DNA of 64,000 nt from JAIBJN01 sp963775625 (GTDB taxonomy: Bacteria > Actinomycetota > Thermoleophilia > Gaiellales > Gaiellaceae), in assembly GCA_963775625.1 (NCBI GenBank), contig CAVZJM010000016.1, positions 248,001-312,000 of the forward strand, given 5' to 3'. Position numbers and translations under genes: made by a program. The notes beneath the pieces were generated by a model. It was given only the letters and a program-made list of their open reading frames with translations. It had not been told where the DNA came from and did no database searches. Positions 52,143-61,624 of this stretch are shown here, one piece after another. Numbering within the stretch: the first letter of the stretch is position 1; every line of letters starts with the position of its first letter.

Positions 52143-53738
52143 GTGACCGGGCCCGCACCACTCCGTGAGCGCCCAGCGTGGAAGGCGCTCGAGCGCCATT
52201 ACGGGGAGATCCGCAGCGTCCACCTGCGGGAGCTCTTCGCAGCCGACCCGACGCGCGGGGAGCGCCTGGCCGTCGAGGGCGGCGGGCTCTACCTCGACTA
52301 CTCCAAGAACCGGATCACCGACGAGACGGTCGGGCTGCTCGTGCAGCTCGCCGTCGAGACCGGCCTCGCAGAGCGGATCGAGGCGATGTTCCGGGGGGAG
52401 CGGATCAACGTCTCCGAGAACCGCGCCGCCCTCCACGTCGCGCTCCGAATGCCCAGGGAGGCGTCGCTCGTGGTCGAGGGCGTGGACGTGGTCGCCGAGG
52501 TGCACGAGGTCCTCGACCGGATGGCGAGCTTCGCCGAGAGCGTGCGCTCGGGCGAGTGGCTCGGCTTCACGGGCAAACCGGTCCGGAACGTCGTCAATAT
52601 CGGCATCGGCGGCTCCGACCTCGGCCCGGTGATGGCCTACGAGGCGCTTCGCCACTACTCGCAGCGGGACCTGACCTTCCGGTTCGTGTCCAACGTGGAC
52701 TCGACCGACTTCGTGGAGGCCACGCGCGACCTGGCTCCCGAGGAGACGCTGTTCGTCGTCTCCTCGAAGACGTTCACGACGCTCGAGACCATGACGAACG
52801 CCCGCTCGGCCCGCGACTGGGCGCTCGCCGCCCTGGGGGACGAGGCCGCGGTCGCCAGGCACTTCGTCGCCGTGTCCACCAACGCCGAGGGTGTGGCGGC
52901 GTTCGGCATCGACACCGCCAACATGTTCGGCTTCTGGGACTGGGTCGGCGGGCGCTACTCGATGGACTCGGCGATCGGGCTCTCGACGATGATCGCGATC
53001 GGGCCCGGGCGCTTCCGCGACCTGCTCGCGGGCTTCCACGCCATGGACGAGCACTTCCGGACGACGCCGTTCGAGCGGAACCTGCCCGTGCTCATGGGCC
53101 TCCTGGCGGTCTGGTACGGCAACTTCTTCGGCGCCCAGGCCGTCGCCGTCCTGCCCTACAGCCAGTACCTGAAGCGCTTCCCCGCCTACCTTCAGCAGCT
53201 GACGATGGAGTCGAACGGAAAGCACGTGACCCTCGAGGGCATTCCGGTCGACTACGAGACGGGCGCCGTCTACTGGGGCGAGCCCGGGACGAACGGCCAG
53301 CACAGCTTCTACCAGCTGATCCACCAGGGCACGAAGCTGATCCCGGTCGACCTGATCGGCTTCGCCAAGAGCCTCAACCCGCTCCGCGACCACCACGACC
53401 TGCTCATGTCCAACGTCTTCGCCCAGGCGGAGGCGCTCGCCTTCGGCAAGAGCGATGACGTGCCCCATCGGGTCTTCGAAGGCAACCGCCCCAGCAACGT
53501 CATCCTCGCCGAGCAGCTGACGCCGCACACGCTCGGGGCGCTCGTCGCACTCTACGAGCACAGCGTCTTCACGCAGGGGACGATCTGGGGAATCGACTCC
53601 TTCGACCAGTGGGGAGTCGAGCTGGGGAAGGTGCTCGCGCAGCGGATCATCCCCGAGCTCGAGAGCGAGCAGGAGCCGGAGCTCGACCACGACAGCTCGA
53701 CGAACGCGCTCATCCGGCGCTACCGCGCCCAGAGATGA
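52143..53738 (+). CDS. pgi: Glucose-6-phosphate isomerase
   Basis: 531 residues from GTG 52143. SIS-domain features: VRNVVNIGIGGSDLGPVMAY, FVVSSKTFTTLETMTNARSA, FGFWDWVGGRYSMDSAIGLS, MESNGKHVTLEGIPV, EPGTNGQHSFYQLIHQGTKL (catalytic His) and a C-terminal FDQWGVELGKVLAQRIIP (signature Lys). It interconverts glucose-6- and fructose-6-phosphate. The next gene, gnd, starts 11 bases after the stop, so both sugar-phosphate genes form an operon. The length is normal for the bacterial class. Confidence 0.95.
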   Translation: MTGPAPLRERPAWKALERHYGEIRSVHLRELFAADPTRGERLAVEGGGLYLDYSKNRITDETVGLLVQLAVETGLAERIEAMFRGERINVSENRAALHVALRMPREASLVVEGVDVVAEVHEVLDRMASFAESVRSGEWLGFTGKPVRNVVNIGIGGSDLGPVMAYEALRHYSQRDLTFRFVSNVDSTDFVEATRDLAPEETLFVVSSKTFTTLETMTNARSARDWALAALGDEAAVARHFVAVSTNAEGVAAFGIDTANMFGFWDWVGGRYSMDSAIGLSTMIAIGPGRFRDLLAGFHAMDEHFRTTPFERNLPVLMGLLAVWYGNFFGAQAVAVLPYSQYLKRFPAYLQQLTMESNGKHVTLEGIPVDYETGAVYWGEPGTNGQHSFYQLIHQGTKLIPVDLIGFAKSLNPLRDHHDLLMSNVFAQAEALAFGKSDDVPHRVFEGNRPSNVILAEQLTPHTLGALVALYEHSVFTQGTIWGIDSFDQWGVELGKVLAQRIIPELESEQEPELDHDSSTNALIRRYRAQR

Positions 53739-53749
53739 AGGGAGAGACG

Positions 53750-54779
53750 ATGCAGCTCGGGATGGTCGGCCTCGGTCGGATGGGCGCCGGCATCGTCCGT
53801 CGGCTGCTCCGCGCCGGGCCACCAGTGCGTCGGCTACGACGTCTCGCCCGGACGCGGTCGCTGCGCTCGCCGCCGACGGGATGGTCGGCGCCTCCTCGCT
53901 CGAAGACCTGGCCGCCAAGCTCGAAAAGCCGCGGGCCGTGTGGCTGATGGTGCCGGCCGGCGAGATCACAGACCAGACCATCGCCGCCGTCAGCGACGTC
54001 CTCGAGGCAAGGGCGACGTCATCATCGACGGCGGCAACAGCCACTACCACGACGACATCCGCCACGCGGAGGAGCTGCGCTCCAAGGGCATCCACCACGT
54101 CGACGTGGGCACGAGCGGCGGCGTCTGGGGGCTCGAGCGCGGCTTCTGCCTGATGATCGGGGGCGAGCAGGAGGTCGTCGAGCGGCTGGGGCCGATCTTC
54201 GCCGCGATCGCCCCGGGTGTGGAGACGGCGCCGCGGACGCCGGGCCGCACGGGCGACCCGAGCCCGTCCGAGCAGGGCTGGTACCACTGCGGCCCCAACG
54301 GCGCCGGGCCACTTCGTGAAGATGGTGCACAACGGCATCGAGTACGGCGCTCATGGCCGCGTACGCCGAGGGGCTGAACATCATCGCCAACGCCGACGCG
54401 GGCGTGCGGAAGCGCGACCAGGACGCAGAGACCGCGCCGCTCGAAAACCCGGAGTGGTACAGCTACGAGATCGACACGACCGAGGTGGCGGAGGTCTGGC
54501 GCCGCGGCAGCGTCATCTCGTCCTGGCTCCTCGACCTGGCCGCGGAGGCGCTCCATCGCCTCGCCGCAGCTCGAGGAGTTCGCCGGCCGCGTGTCGGACT
54601 CCGGTGAGGGCCGGTGGACGACCCTGGCCGCGATCGACGAGGGAGTGCCGGCGCCGGTGCTCACGGCCGCGCTCTACTCGCGCTTCAGCTCCCGCGGCCT
54701 CGACGACTTCGCCGACAAGCTCCTCTCGGCGATGCGCAAGGAGTTCGGCGGCCACGAGGAGAAGCGCGAGGCTCAGTAG
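53750..54779 (+). pseudogene. gnd: 6-phosphogluconate dehydrogenase (NAD type), frameshifted
   Basis: The reading is split over all three frames by one-base slips but is complete: MQLGMVGLGRMGAGIVRRLL (Rossmann), VWLMVPAGEITDQTIAAVSD, KGDVIIDGGNSHYHDDIRHA, VGTSGGVWGLERGFCLMIGG, FVKMVHNGIEYG (catalytic Lys/Asn), YSYEIDTTEVAEVWRRGSVI, DFADKLLSAMRKEFGGHEEK. It converts 6-phosphogluconate to ribulose-5-phosphate. The short (about 340 residues) form is typical of the NAD-type Gnd of actinobacteria. Most slips fit one-base errors in C or G runs; real inactivation of a core pathway gene is less likely. It overlaps the convergent proB end by seven bases. Confidence 0.85.
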
Positions 54780-55810
54780 AGGACGAGCCGGTCGCGGTGC
54801 ACGGCCTCGAGGCCGTGAGAGCGCTCGGCGATCTCGGCAGCAGCCGCGCTCGCGATTCCCTTGGCGAACGCGCCCCCGTCCGGTCCCACGAGCTCGACCG
54901 CCTCGCCGGCCGTGAAGCGACCGTCGCAGCGGACGACACCGACCGCGAGCAGGCTGCGAGCATCCGCCGTGACGGCTCTGCGGGCCCCCTCGTCCACGTG
55001 CAGCTTCCCGGCGACGGGCATGCCGAAGCGAAGCCAGAGCTTGTACGCAGAAAGCTCCCGGCCGTCCTCCTGGAAGCGGGTCCCGAGCGGCTCGCCCGCC
55101 AGGATCGGCGCGAGCACTGACTCGCCTGCTCCCGCCGCTATGACCGTCGGAATCCCGCCGGCAGCGGCCATCCTGGCCGCGAGCACCTTGCTCCGCATCC
55201 CTCCCCGACCGAGACGCGACGGCTCGCCCAGGACAGCCTCTCCGACCGCCGACCCGTCATCGACGAGCTCCGCACCAGGCGTGCCCGGGGCGCGGGTGAG
55301 GACCCCTTCCACCTCGGTCAGGAGCACGAGCAGGCGCGCGCGGACGAGAATCGCGACCTGTGCCGCCAGCGCGTCGTTGTCGCCGAACGTGATCTCGTCG
55401 GTCGCAGTCGCGTCGTTCTCGTTCACGATCGGAACCGCCTGGAGGGCGAACAGGGCCTGCAGCGCGTTGCGCGCGTTCACGTAGGCGGCCCGGTCGGCCA
55501 CGTCTCCTCCGGTCAGCAGGATCTGCGCGGCGTGGAGCCCCTCTCGCGCGAGCGCCTGCTCCCACGCCCGCTGCAGGCGAGCCTGCCCGAGCGCGGAGGC
55601 GGCCTGGAGCTTGGGAACCGACCGAGGCCGCCGATCGAGACCGAGGTGGGGAAGCCCGAGCGCGATTGCGCCGGAGGAGACGATCGCAACGGGCTCGCCG
55701 TTCGTGACCACCGCCGCGATCTCGCGTGCGCGCCGCCGCAGGATGCTCCGGCGTACGGTTCCGCGGGGCCCGACGACGAGGCTCGTCCCCAGCTTGACGA
55801 CGATCGTCAT
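54773..55810 (-). CDS. proB: Glutamate 5-kinase with PUA domain
   Basis: 345 residues. MTIVVKLGTSLVVGPRGTVR, AIVSSGAIALGLPHLGLD, VNENDATATDEITFGDNDAL, and GGMRSKVLAARMAAAGGIPT (amino-acid kinase fold), then a C-terminal PUA domain (FGMPVAGKLHVDEGARRAVT, GRFTAGEAVELVGPDG). It catalyses the first step of proline synthesis, ATP-dependent phosphorylation of glutamate. The overlap of its ATG with the proA stop (ATGA) shows translational coupling; the operon order is proA-proB. Confidence 0.95.
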   Translation of the reverse strand: MTIVVKLGTSLVVGPRGTVRRSILRRRAREIAAVVTNGEPVAIVSSGAIALGLPHLGLDRRPRSVPKLQAASALGQARLQRAWEQALAREGLHAAQILLTGGDVADRAAYVNARNALQALFALQAVPIVNENDATATDEITFGDNDALAAQVAILVRARLLVLLTEVEGVLTRAPGTPGAELVDDGSAVGEAVLGEPSRLGRGGMRSKVLAARMAAAGGIPTVIAAGAGESVLAPILAGEPLGTRFQEDGRELSAYKLWLRFGMPVAGKLHVDEGARRAVTADARSLLAVGVVRCDGRFTAGEAVELVGPDGGAFAKGIASAAAAEIAERSHGLEAVHRDRLVLY

Positions 55811-57054
55811 CGACGCTGGGAGCCGTCTCCCACGATCCGGTACTGGCGCAGCCAGAGATCGCGGTACGTGACCGGCCCGCGCGGCCCCGGGACCCAGTCG
55901 ACGTTGATCCCGGTCTCCGGAGCGCCCGTCAGCTCGAAGCCGTCAGTGAAGCGGGTGGGCGCGTGCCAGAAAGCCGCGGTACCGCGATAGCCGTCGAGGA
56001 AGCGCTCGGCCGCCTCCACGTCCTCGGCCACGATTCCGGCGGAGAGGCCCGAGGTCTGCTCGTTCGCGACCCGCACGGCGGACTCGAGGTCGTCGGCGAG
56101 AGCAATCGTCACCGTCGCGACCCGCTCGGGGTCGCTGGCCCATTCGTGACCTACCGGCTGGTCGAGCGGCAGCGCCCCCTCGACGGGGCCTCGTACCTCG
56201 AGGCCTTTCTCGGCGAACAGCTCGAGCAAAGCAGGCACGAGGTGTGCGGCAGCACGGTCGACGAGCGCGAGATTGAGCCGATTGCACACTCCGAGCCGGT
56301 CGAGGCTCGCCTCCGCGAGAGCGAGGGTCTTCTCACGGGAGGCGGAGCCGTGGACGTAGAGGACGCCGCCCCCCTCTGCATGGGCCAGTGTGCGTACCCC
56401 CTGCTCGGCGGCCAGCCGCGCGAGCGCAGCAGTCGTCTCGCCGCTTCCGCGCAGGATGACGAGCGGAATCTGCGTGGGGAGCGACACAAGGATGCGGGCG
56501 CCCTCGTGGTCGGCCGAGCGGACGAGCCCCACGGCGTCGGGCGGGAGGCCGGCGGCCTCGAGGGCCGGCCGGAGCACGTCGTCGACGAGACCCGTGACCG
56601 TCCGAAGCGCGGCGCCGCCCGTTCGGAGCACCGCGGTGTTGAGGCTCTTGAGGAGCTGTCCGGCAACGTCGAGCGCCACGTTGGGCCTCGCCTCGAAGTT
56701 GGCGCCGACCGTGCCGATCGGGATTCGTCGCTCGCTCACGTGCAGCCCGTTCGCCAACGTCCGAGAGCCCGCCTCGCGCTCGAGCGGCTCGACCTCGGCC
56801 ATTGCCTCCACCTGCTGCGCGAGGGCCTCGACGCGGGCCTCGTCCAGCCGCAGGCGGTCGAGCGTGCCCTCGTCTACGCGACCGGTTGCAGCCTCGCAAT
56901 CGGACGCATTGGCTTCGAGGATGCTTTGCCGACGCTCCCGAAGGAGCGTCCCGGCTACCCGGAGCGCCTCGGCGACCAGGTCGTCGCGAAGCGACGCGGT
57001 CGCGCGGTTGGCGGCGGCCGCTTCGCGCTCGACCTGTTCCCGGATACCAGTCAT
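55807..57054 (-). CDS. proA: Gamma-glutamyl phosphate reductase
   Basis: 415 residues from ATG 57054 (MTGIREQVEREAAAANRATA). An aldehyde-dehydrogenase-fold enzyme: LANGLHVSERRIPIGTVGAN, NAVLRTGGAALRTV, SLPTQIPLVILRGSGETTAA, HAEGGGVLYVHGSASREKTL, and GVCNRLNLALVDRAAAHLVP, which holds the catalytic Cys (family KxxxPxxCN); later QTSGLSAGIVAEDVEAAERF. It makes glutamate semialdehyde. A longer reading to 57135 exists, but the first 27 residues do not fit the family. Confidence 0.93.
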   Translation of the reverse strand: MTGIREQVEREAAAANRATASLRDDLVAEALRVAGTLLRERRQSILEANASDCEAATGRVDEGTLDRLRLDEARVEALAQQVEAMAEVEPLEREAGSRTLANGLHVSERRIPIGTVGANFEARPNVALDVAGQLLKSLNTAVLRTGGAALRTVTGLVDDVLRPALEAAGLPPDAVGLVRSADHEGARILVSLPTQIPLVILRGSGETTAALARLAAEQGVRTLAHAEGGGVLYVHGSASREKTLALAEASLDRLGVCNRLNLALVDRAAAHLVPALLELFAEKGLEVRGPVEGALPLDQPVGHEWASDPERVATVTIALADDLESAVRVANEQTSGLSAGIVAEDVEAAERFLDGYRGTAAFWHAPTRFTDGFELTGAPETGINVDWVPGPRGPVTYRDLWLRQYRIVGDGSQRR

Positions 57055-57185
57055 ACGAAGTGTTATACGCGCATCGACGCTTGCCGGGACAGCGAGGATC
57101 GCCGGAAGCCGCCGGGTCCTGATGACCTTGCGCATTCACACAAAAAGGGGTCGCTGGCGACCGCGGGGCCGCCTTTCATGAGTGC

Positions 57186-58532
57186 GTGGCCAGCCGCGTG
57201 CCCGTCTACCACGGCCCGTTTCACAAGCGGGAAGCAGAGCGACTGCTTTGGCGTGCCGGTTTCGGGCCGAAGCCCGGCCAGGCCCACACGGTCGCCAAGA
57301 AGGGCCTCAAGCGAGCGGTCGACGACCTCCTGAACCCGCCGAAGGCTCGGCTGATCGGGCCGGCGCCCACCGACGACTCCGGCGCCCCGCTCGCCCCGCG
57401 CGACGCCTGGGGACACGACCACCTCTGGTGGCTCGACCGCATGGTGCGCTCGAACCGGCAGCTGCACGAGCGGATGACCCTCATCTGGCACGACTGGTTC
57501 GCCACGTCGAACGACGGCGTCGGCTCCCAGAAGCTCATGCTCAACCAGAACAACTTCCTGCGCTCGCACGCGCTCGGCTCCTTCGAGACGATGCTGCTCG
57601 GGCTCACGAAGGACCCGGCCATGCTCATCTGGCTGAACGGCATCCAGAACAACAGGTGGTCGCCGAACGAGAACTACGCGCGCGAGCTGATGGAGCTCTT
57701 CACCCTCGGCGCAAGCCGCGGCTACACCGAGGACGACGTGCGGGAACAGGCGCGTGCCCTGACGGGGTGGCGCGTCGATTGGGACGACAGCGTCGGCTAC
57801 GTCAACTTTCGATTCGACCCGAGCTGGCACGACGCCGGCGTCAAGACCATCTTCGGCAAGAGCGGCAGGTACAGCTGGCAGGACGCGTGTCGCCTGTGCA
57901 TCCAGAACTCGAGGCACGCCTCCTACTTCGTCGGGAAGCTCTGGAGCTACTTCATCCCCAAGCCCCCATCGGCGTCCACCCAGTCTGCGCTCGTCCGCTT
58001 GTACAAGCGCTCCGACTACAGGGTGAAGCCGGTCGTCGAGGCCATCCTCAAGCACCCGCAGCTCTACAAGGGCCCGCGGATGATCAAGCCGCCCATCGTC
58101 CAGGTCGCAGGAATGCACCGCGCCCGCGGGCGGCGAGTGAACTCGGAGGCGTGGACCTGGCTGTCCTCGCTCGACGGCCAGCGTCTCTTCTATCCGCCGA
58201 ACGTCTCCGGCTGGAACGACGACCGCTGGCTCGACACCTCCAGCTTCCGCGGCCGCTGGATGGACGTGAACGAGGTCCTCGAGCCGTACGAGCTCGACAC
58301 CGACGACTGGTTCGGGGAGCTGCCGTTCAACGCCGACAAGCTCGTCGACCGGGCGCTGGACTTCTGGGGCAACCCGGCGACGACCGCATCGACCCGCTCG
58401 ACGCTGCGCGCCTTCGCCCAGAACGCGCTCTCGGACGCGGGCTCGAGCTACGAGCGCGACGCGTACCCAGTCCTCATCCTCAACGCCCTCCGGATCCTCT
58501 TCGCCGTGTCCCCCGACTACCAGACCTGCTGA
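57186..58532 (+). CDS. DUF1800-family protein
   Basis: 448 residues from GTG 57186. VYHGPFHKREAERLLWRAGF, GPKPGQAHTV, then WWLDRMVRSNRQLHERMTLI and WHDWFATSND, MLLGLTKDPAMLIWLNGIQN, PNENYARELMELFTLGASRG (NENYARELMEL is the family signature), YTEDDVREQARALTGWRVDW and CRLCIQNSRHASYFVGKLW. The function is unknown. It is followed after two bases by a DUF1501 gene; these two families are commonly paired and are probably part of a periplasmic complex. No obvious signal peptide at the chosen start. Confidence 0.92.
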   Translation: MASRVPVYHGPFHKREAERLLWRAGFGPKPGQAHTVAKKGLKRAVDDLLNPPKARLIGPAPTDDSGAPLAPRDAWGHDHLWWLDRMVRSNRQLHERMTLIWHDWFATSNDGVGSQKLMLNQNNFLRSHALGSFETMLLGLTKDPAMLIWLNGIQNNRWSPNENYARELMELFTLGASRGYTEDDVREQARALTGWRVDWDDSVGYVNFRFDPSWHDAGVKTIFGKSGRYSWQDACRLCIQNSRHASYFVGKLWSYFIPKPPSASTQSALVRLYKRSDYRVKPVVEAILKHPQLYKGPRMIKPPIVQVAGMHRARGRRVNSEAWTWLSSLDGQRLFYPPNVSGWNDDRWLDTSSFRGRWMDVNEVLEPYELDTDDWFGELPFNADKLVDRALDFWGNPATTASTRSTLRAFAQNALSDAGSSYERDAYPVLILNALRILFAVSPDYQTC

Positions 58533-58534
58533 CG

Positions 58535-59890
58535 ATGAGCTGCTCCTGCAACGAGTTCACCCGCGCGGCGATGCTCCGGCGCTCCGTCGCCGAGGCGGGC
58601 CGCGGCCTGCCGACGATCGAGCCGGGCATGCCCGTCCCGGCGGGAAGCGGCCTCGACCGGCGCGCCTTCCTCTCCCGCGCCGCCGGGATCGCCCTCTCCG
58701 TCTACGGCGCGAGCAAGCTCCCACTCGGGCTCTTCGAGGAAGGCATCGCCCGCGCACAGAGCGGCCCGGCCGGCCCCGTGCTCGTGTCCGTCTTCCTCGA
58801 CGGCGGCGCCGACTCGCTGTCGATGCTCTTTCCGGCCGGTCACCCGCAGTACGCGACCCTCCGCCCGCAGCTGTCGCTCGCGCCGACCGACGGCCAGGCC
58901 TTCTCGGAGGACGCGAGCCTGCGCTGGCATCCGTCGCTCTCCCCGCTGGCGGAGCTCCACGCCGAGGGCAAGGTGACGGTCGTCCCGGCCATCGGCTACA
59001 CGGACGCCGACCAGTCCCACTTCACCTCGCGCCACTACTGGGAGGTCGGCGCGACCGACGCACACCTCCGCACCGGGTGGCTCGGACGCTACCTCGACGT
59101 CGCCGGGACGCTCGACAACCCGCTGCAGGGGCTCGCGCTCAACTGGTCACTCCATCCGTCGCTCGCTTCCGCCAACGTCCCCGTCGCCGCCGTGTCGGCG
59201 GTGGACGACTACGACTTCTGGGCCAGAGGCGTCTGGGGCGAGGTGGAGCAGCGCATGCTGGAGGCGATGGGGACGTTCCCCCCTGTTCCCGATCCCGCCG
59301 CCTCGAAGGTGGCCGAAGTGACCCAGCAGGTCGCGACCCTGCGCTCCCAGCTCCTCCCGTTCGCCGACGGCTTCGGAACCACGGTCCCCTATCCCGGCGG
59401 GGACTTTGCGGACCGGCTGGCGGGCCTCGCTGCCATGGTCGCCGGAGGGCTGCCGCTCCGCTGCGTGACGATGAGCGCTCCGGGGATGTACGACACCCAC
59501 GCCGACCAGGAGAACGGCCTCCCGGGAGACCTCGCGCTTACGGCCGACTCCCTCCACGCCTTCCAGCGTGACCTCGAGTCGCGCGGCATCGCCGACCAGG
59601 TGCTCGTGCTCGTCTGGAGCGAGTTCGGCCGCCGGGCCGAGGAGAACGGCTCGGGCACCGATCATGGCGCCGCGGGCATCGGTCTCCTCATCGGCTCGCG
59701 TGTGCGGGGCCAGATGCTGGGCGAGTTTCCCGGCCTGACGTCGTCCGGGCTCGACGAGCAGGGCAACCTGCGGGCGACCTACGACTACCGCTCGCTCTAC
59801 TGCTCGCTCCTCGAGGACTGGTTCGCGACGGGAGCGGACGCGGTCATCCCGAACGCCGCGAGCTTCCCTCGGACGACGCTCCTGACGTGA
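58535..59890 (+). CDS. DUF1501 protein, probable Tat substrate
   Basis: 451 residues from ATG 58535. The twin-arginine motif GLDRRAFLSRAAGIALSVYG suggests Tat export. The sulfatase-like/DUF1501 core includes PVLVSVFLDGGADSLSMLFP, FTSRHYWEVGATDAHLRTGW, YDTHADQENGLPGDLALTAD (D-T-H metal-binding) and VLVWSEFGRRAEENGSGTDH, GAAGIGLLIGS. This is an alkaline-phosphatase-superfamily fold of unknown substrate. Its operon has DUF1800 upstream and a cupredoxin-like gene downstream (GTGA overlap). Confidence 0.92.
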   Translation: MSCSCNEFTRAAMLRRSVAEAGRGLPTIEPGMPVPAGSGLDRRAFLSRAAGIALSVYGASKLPLGLFEEGIARAQSGPAGPVLVSVFLDGGADSLSMLFPAGHPQYATLRPQLSLAPTDGQAFSEDASLRWHPSLSPLAELHAEGKVTVVPAIGYTDADQSHFTSRHYWEVGATDAHLRTGWLGRYLDVAGTLDNPLQGLALNWSLHPSLASANVPVAAVSAVDDYDFWARGVWGEVEQRMLEAMGTFPPVPDPAASKVAEVTQQVATLRSQLLPFADGFGTTVPYPGGDFADRLAGLAAMVAGGLPLRCVTMSAPGMYDTHADQENGLPGDLALTADSLHAFQRDLESRGIADQVLVLVWSEFGRRAEENGSGTDHGAAGIGLLIGSRVRGQMLGEFPGLTSSGLDEQGNLRATYDYRSLYCSLLEDWFATGADAVIPNAASFPRTTLLT

Positions 59891-60252
59891 GACGCCTCGC
59901 CGCGCCCGCTGTCCTCGGCGTCCTCGCCGTGCTCCTCCTCGCAAGCGGCACAGCCGCCGCCTACCCGACCCGGATGCAGGCGGTCGCCGACGAGTTCACC
60001 CTCATGCTCTCCCGCACGTCCGTCCCGAACAAGCGGGTGAAGATCGAGCTCGCGAACTTCGGCGAGGATCCCCACGACCTCAGGCTTCGACGCTTCCATG
60101 GGACGCGCACGTTCAAGATCGGCGAGACGCTCCCCGGCGAGCAGACGACGAAGACCTTCCGCCTGGCCCCTGGGCGCTATCGGCTCTGGTGCTCGATCGC
60201 CGACCACCGCGAGCTGGGCATGCGCGCCACGCTGCGGGTTCGGCGCGACTAG
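59887..60252 (+). CDS. Exported cupredoxin-like protein
   Basis: 121 residues, GTGA overlap with the DUF1501 gene. A signal peptide (LAAPAVLGVLAVLLLASGTA AA) is followed by a beta-sandwich: VKIELANFGEDPHDLRLRRF (first His ligand) and RYRLWCSIADHRELGM (Cys, His and Met ligands), a type 1 copper pattern. The third gene of an operon with DUF1800 and DUF1501. A role in electron transfer to that pair is inference. Its stop overlaps the stop of the convergent cyclase gene by CTAG. Confidence 0.85.
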   Translation: MRRLAAPAVLGVLAVLLLASGTAAAYPTRMQAVADEFTLMLSRTSVPNKRVKIELANFGEDPHDLRLRRFHGTRTFKIGETLPGEQTTKTFRLAPGRYRLWCSIADHRELGMRATLRVRRD

Positions 60253-61607
60253 CCGTCCGGTTCGTCGCCGGCGTCGAGCACGGCGTAGAGCCGCCACTCC
60301 CCCGGGACGCCCTTGAGCACCTGCGTTCCGCGGTCCTCGAAGGCGATCTCCGAGCCCGCGACGAGGTCCTTGACCATGCTCGACACGAGAACCTGGCCGG
60401 GCTCCGCCGCAGCCGCCACGCGAGCCGCGATGTGGAGCACGATCCCGCCGAAGCGGCCGCCCTCGACCTCGCCCTCGCCGGTGTGCAGGCCGGCGCGGAT
60501 CTCGAGCCCGAGCCCGCGGATGTCCTCGCGGGTCGCAGCAGCGCAGCGGATGGCACGAACGGGGCCGTCGAACGAGGCGACGAAGCCGTCGCCGGTCGTG
60601 TTCAGCTCCGTGCCGCGAAACTCCCCGAGGCGCCGCCGCACGAGCGCGTCGTGGCGGCCGAGGAGGTCGCGCCAGCCGGCGTCGCCGAGCTCGGCTGCCC
60701 GCTGGGTCGAGCCCACGATGTCGGTAATGAGAATCGTGGCCAGCACACGCTCGGGCCCGGTGCCGCCGCGGAGGCCTCCGAGGAATTCCTCGGTCGCTCG
60801 AAGCAGCACGCCGTTCCCGTCCGGATCGGCCCAGGAGAAGCCGTCCACGAGCTCCGGGATCTCGCGTCGGATCGCGCCGGGGATGCGCTCGGCGACGTAG
60901 GCGGCGGGGCCCGTCGAGACCGTTCGGTGCAGCACGAGCGTGGGCACACGGATCGCCGGGAGGACGTCGCTGACGTCGCCGTCCATGACCATGCGCTGGA
61001 ACGCGACGGCCGCGCCGGGGCTCGCGCTCTGGCGCATGTGCCGTTCGTACCAGGCGCCGAACTCCGCGTCACCGGCCCGTGTCGGCGTGTACTCCTCGAG
61101 CTGGCGGGCGAAGAACTCCGGAGTCCCCCAGCTCTCGCCGACCTCCTTGAGCCAGGCTCTCCACTCCTCGTCGCTTCGCGCCCAGGGATAGCCGGACGAG
61201 CGGCGGCCCTTGGGCGAGGGGTCGTAGAGGACGAGGGCGGCCGTCCGCTCGGGATAGGTGGCCGCGAACAGGATCGCCAGGCATGCCCCCTCGTGCGCGG
61301 CGAGGAACGCCGCCCGTTCCATTCCCGCCGCGTCCATGACGGCGCGGACGTCGTCCATCCTCGCCTCGAGCGTGGGGACGCTGCGAAGGCGGTCGGAGAG
61401 GCCCATGCCGCGCTTGTCGAAGAGGAGGACGCGTGCGAACGACGCCAGGCGATCGACATGCTCCACGAACAGGGGCTGCTCCCAGACCGAGTCGAGGTGG
61501 GCGAGGCTGCCGCGGACGACGACGAGATCCTGCTCTTCCTCACCCACGACCTGGTAGGCGATGCTGACGTCGCCGCTGCGGGCGTAGCGGATGTCGGGCA
61601 CGTCCAC
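60249..61607 (-). CDS. Alpha/beta-hydrolase fused to nucleotide cyclase
   Basis: 452 residues from GTG 61607 (GGAGAA upstream). N-terminal alpha/beta hydrolase: IRYARSGDVSIAYQVVGEEE, VLLFDKRGMGLSDRLRSVPT, AAHEGACLAILFAATYPERT (nucleophile elbow reads HEGAC, so the usual Ser is absent), LHRTVSTGPAAYVAERIPG. C-terminal class III cyclase: RVLATILITDIVGSTQRAAE, RGTELNTTGDGFVASFDGPV and GGIVLHIAARVAAAAEPGQV. The hydrolase half probably acts as a sensor rather than an enzyme. A frequent architecture in actinobacteria and mycobacteria. Product cAMP or cGMP. Confidence 0.9.
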   Translation of the reverse strand: MDVPDIRYARSGDVSIAYQVVGEEEQDLVVVRGSLAHLDSVWEQPLFVEHVDRLASFARVLLFDKRGMGLSDRLRSVPTLEARMDDVRAVMDAAGMERAAFLAAHEGACLAILFAATYPERTAALVLYDPSPKGRRSSGYPWARSDEEWRAWLKEVGESWGTPEFFARQLEEYTPTRAGDAEFGAWYERHMRQSASPGAAVAFQRMVMDGDVSDVLPAIRVPTLVLHRTVSTGPAAYVAERIPGAIRREIPELVDGFSWADPDGNGVLLRATEEFLGGLRGGTGPERVLATILITDIVGSTQRAAELGDAGWRDLLGRHDALVRRRLGEFRGTELNTTGDGFVASFDGPVRAIRCAAATREDIRGLGLEIRAGLHTGEGEVEGGRFGGIVLHIAARVAAAAEPGQVLVSSMVKDLVAGSEIAFEDRGTQVLKGVPGEWRLYAVLDAGDEPDG

Positions 61608-61624
61608 GGCGCCATTCTCCCCGG

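Noticed and set aside
51984..54338. 784-codon minus-strand open frame
   Set aside because: Antisense shadow of pgi and gnd; no recognisable domain.
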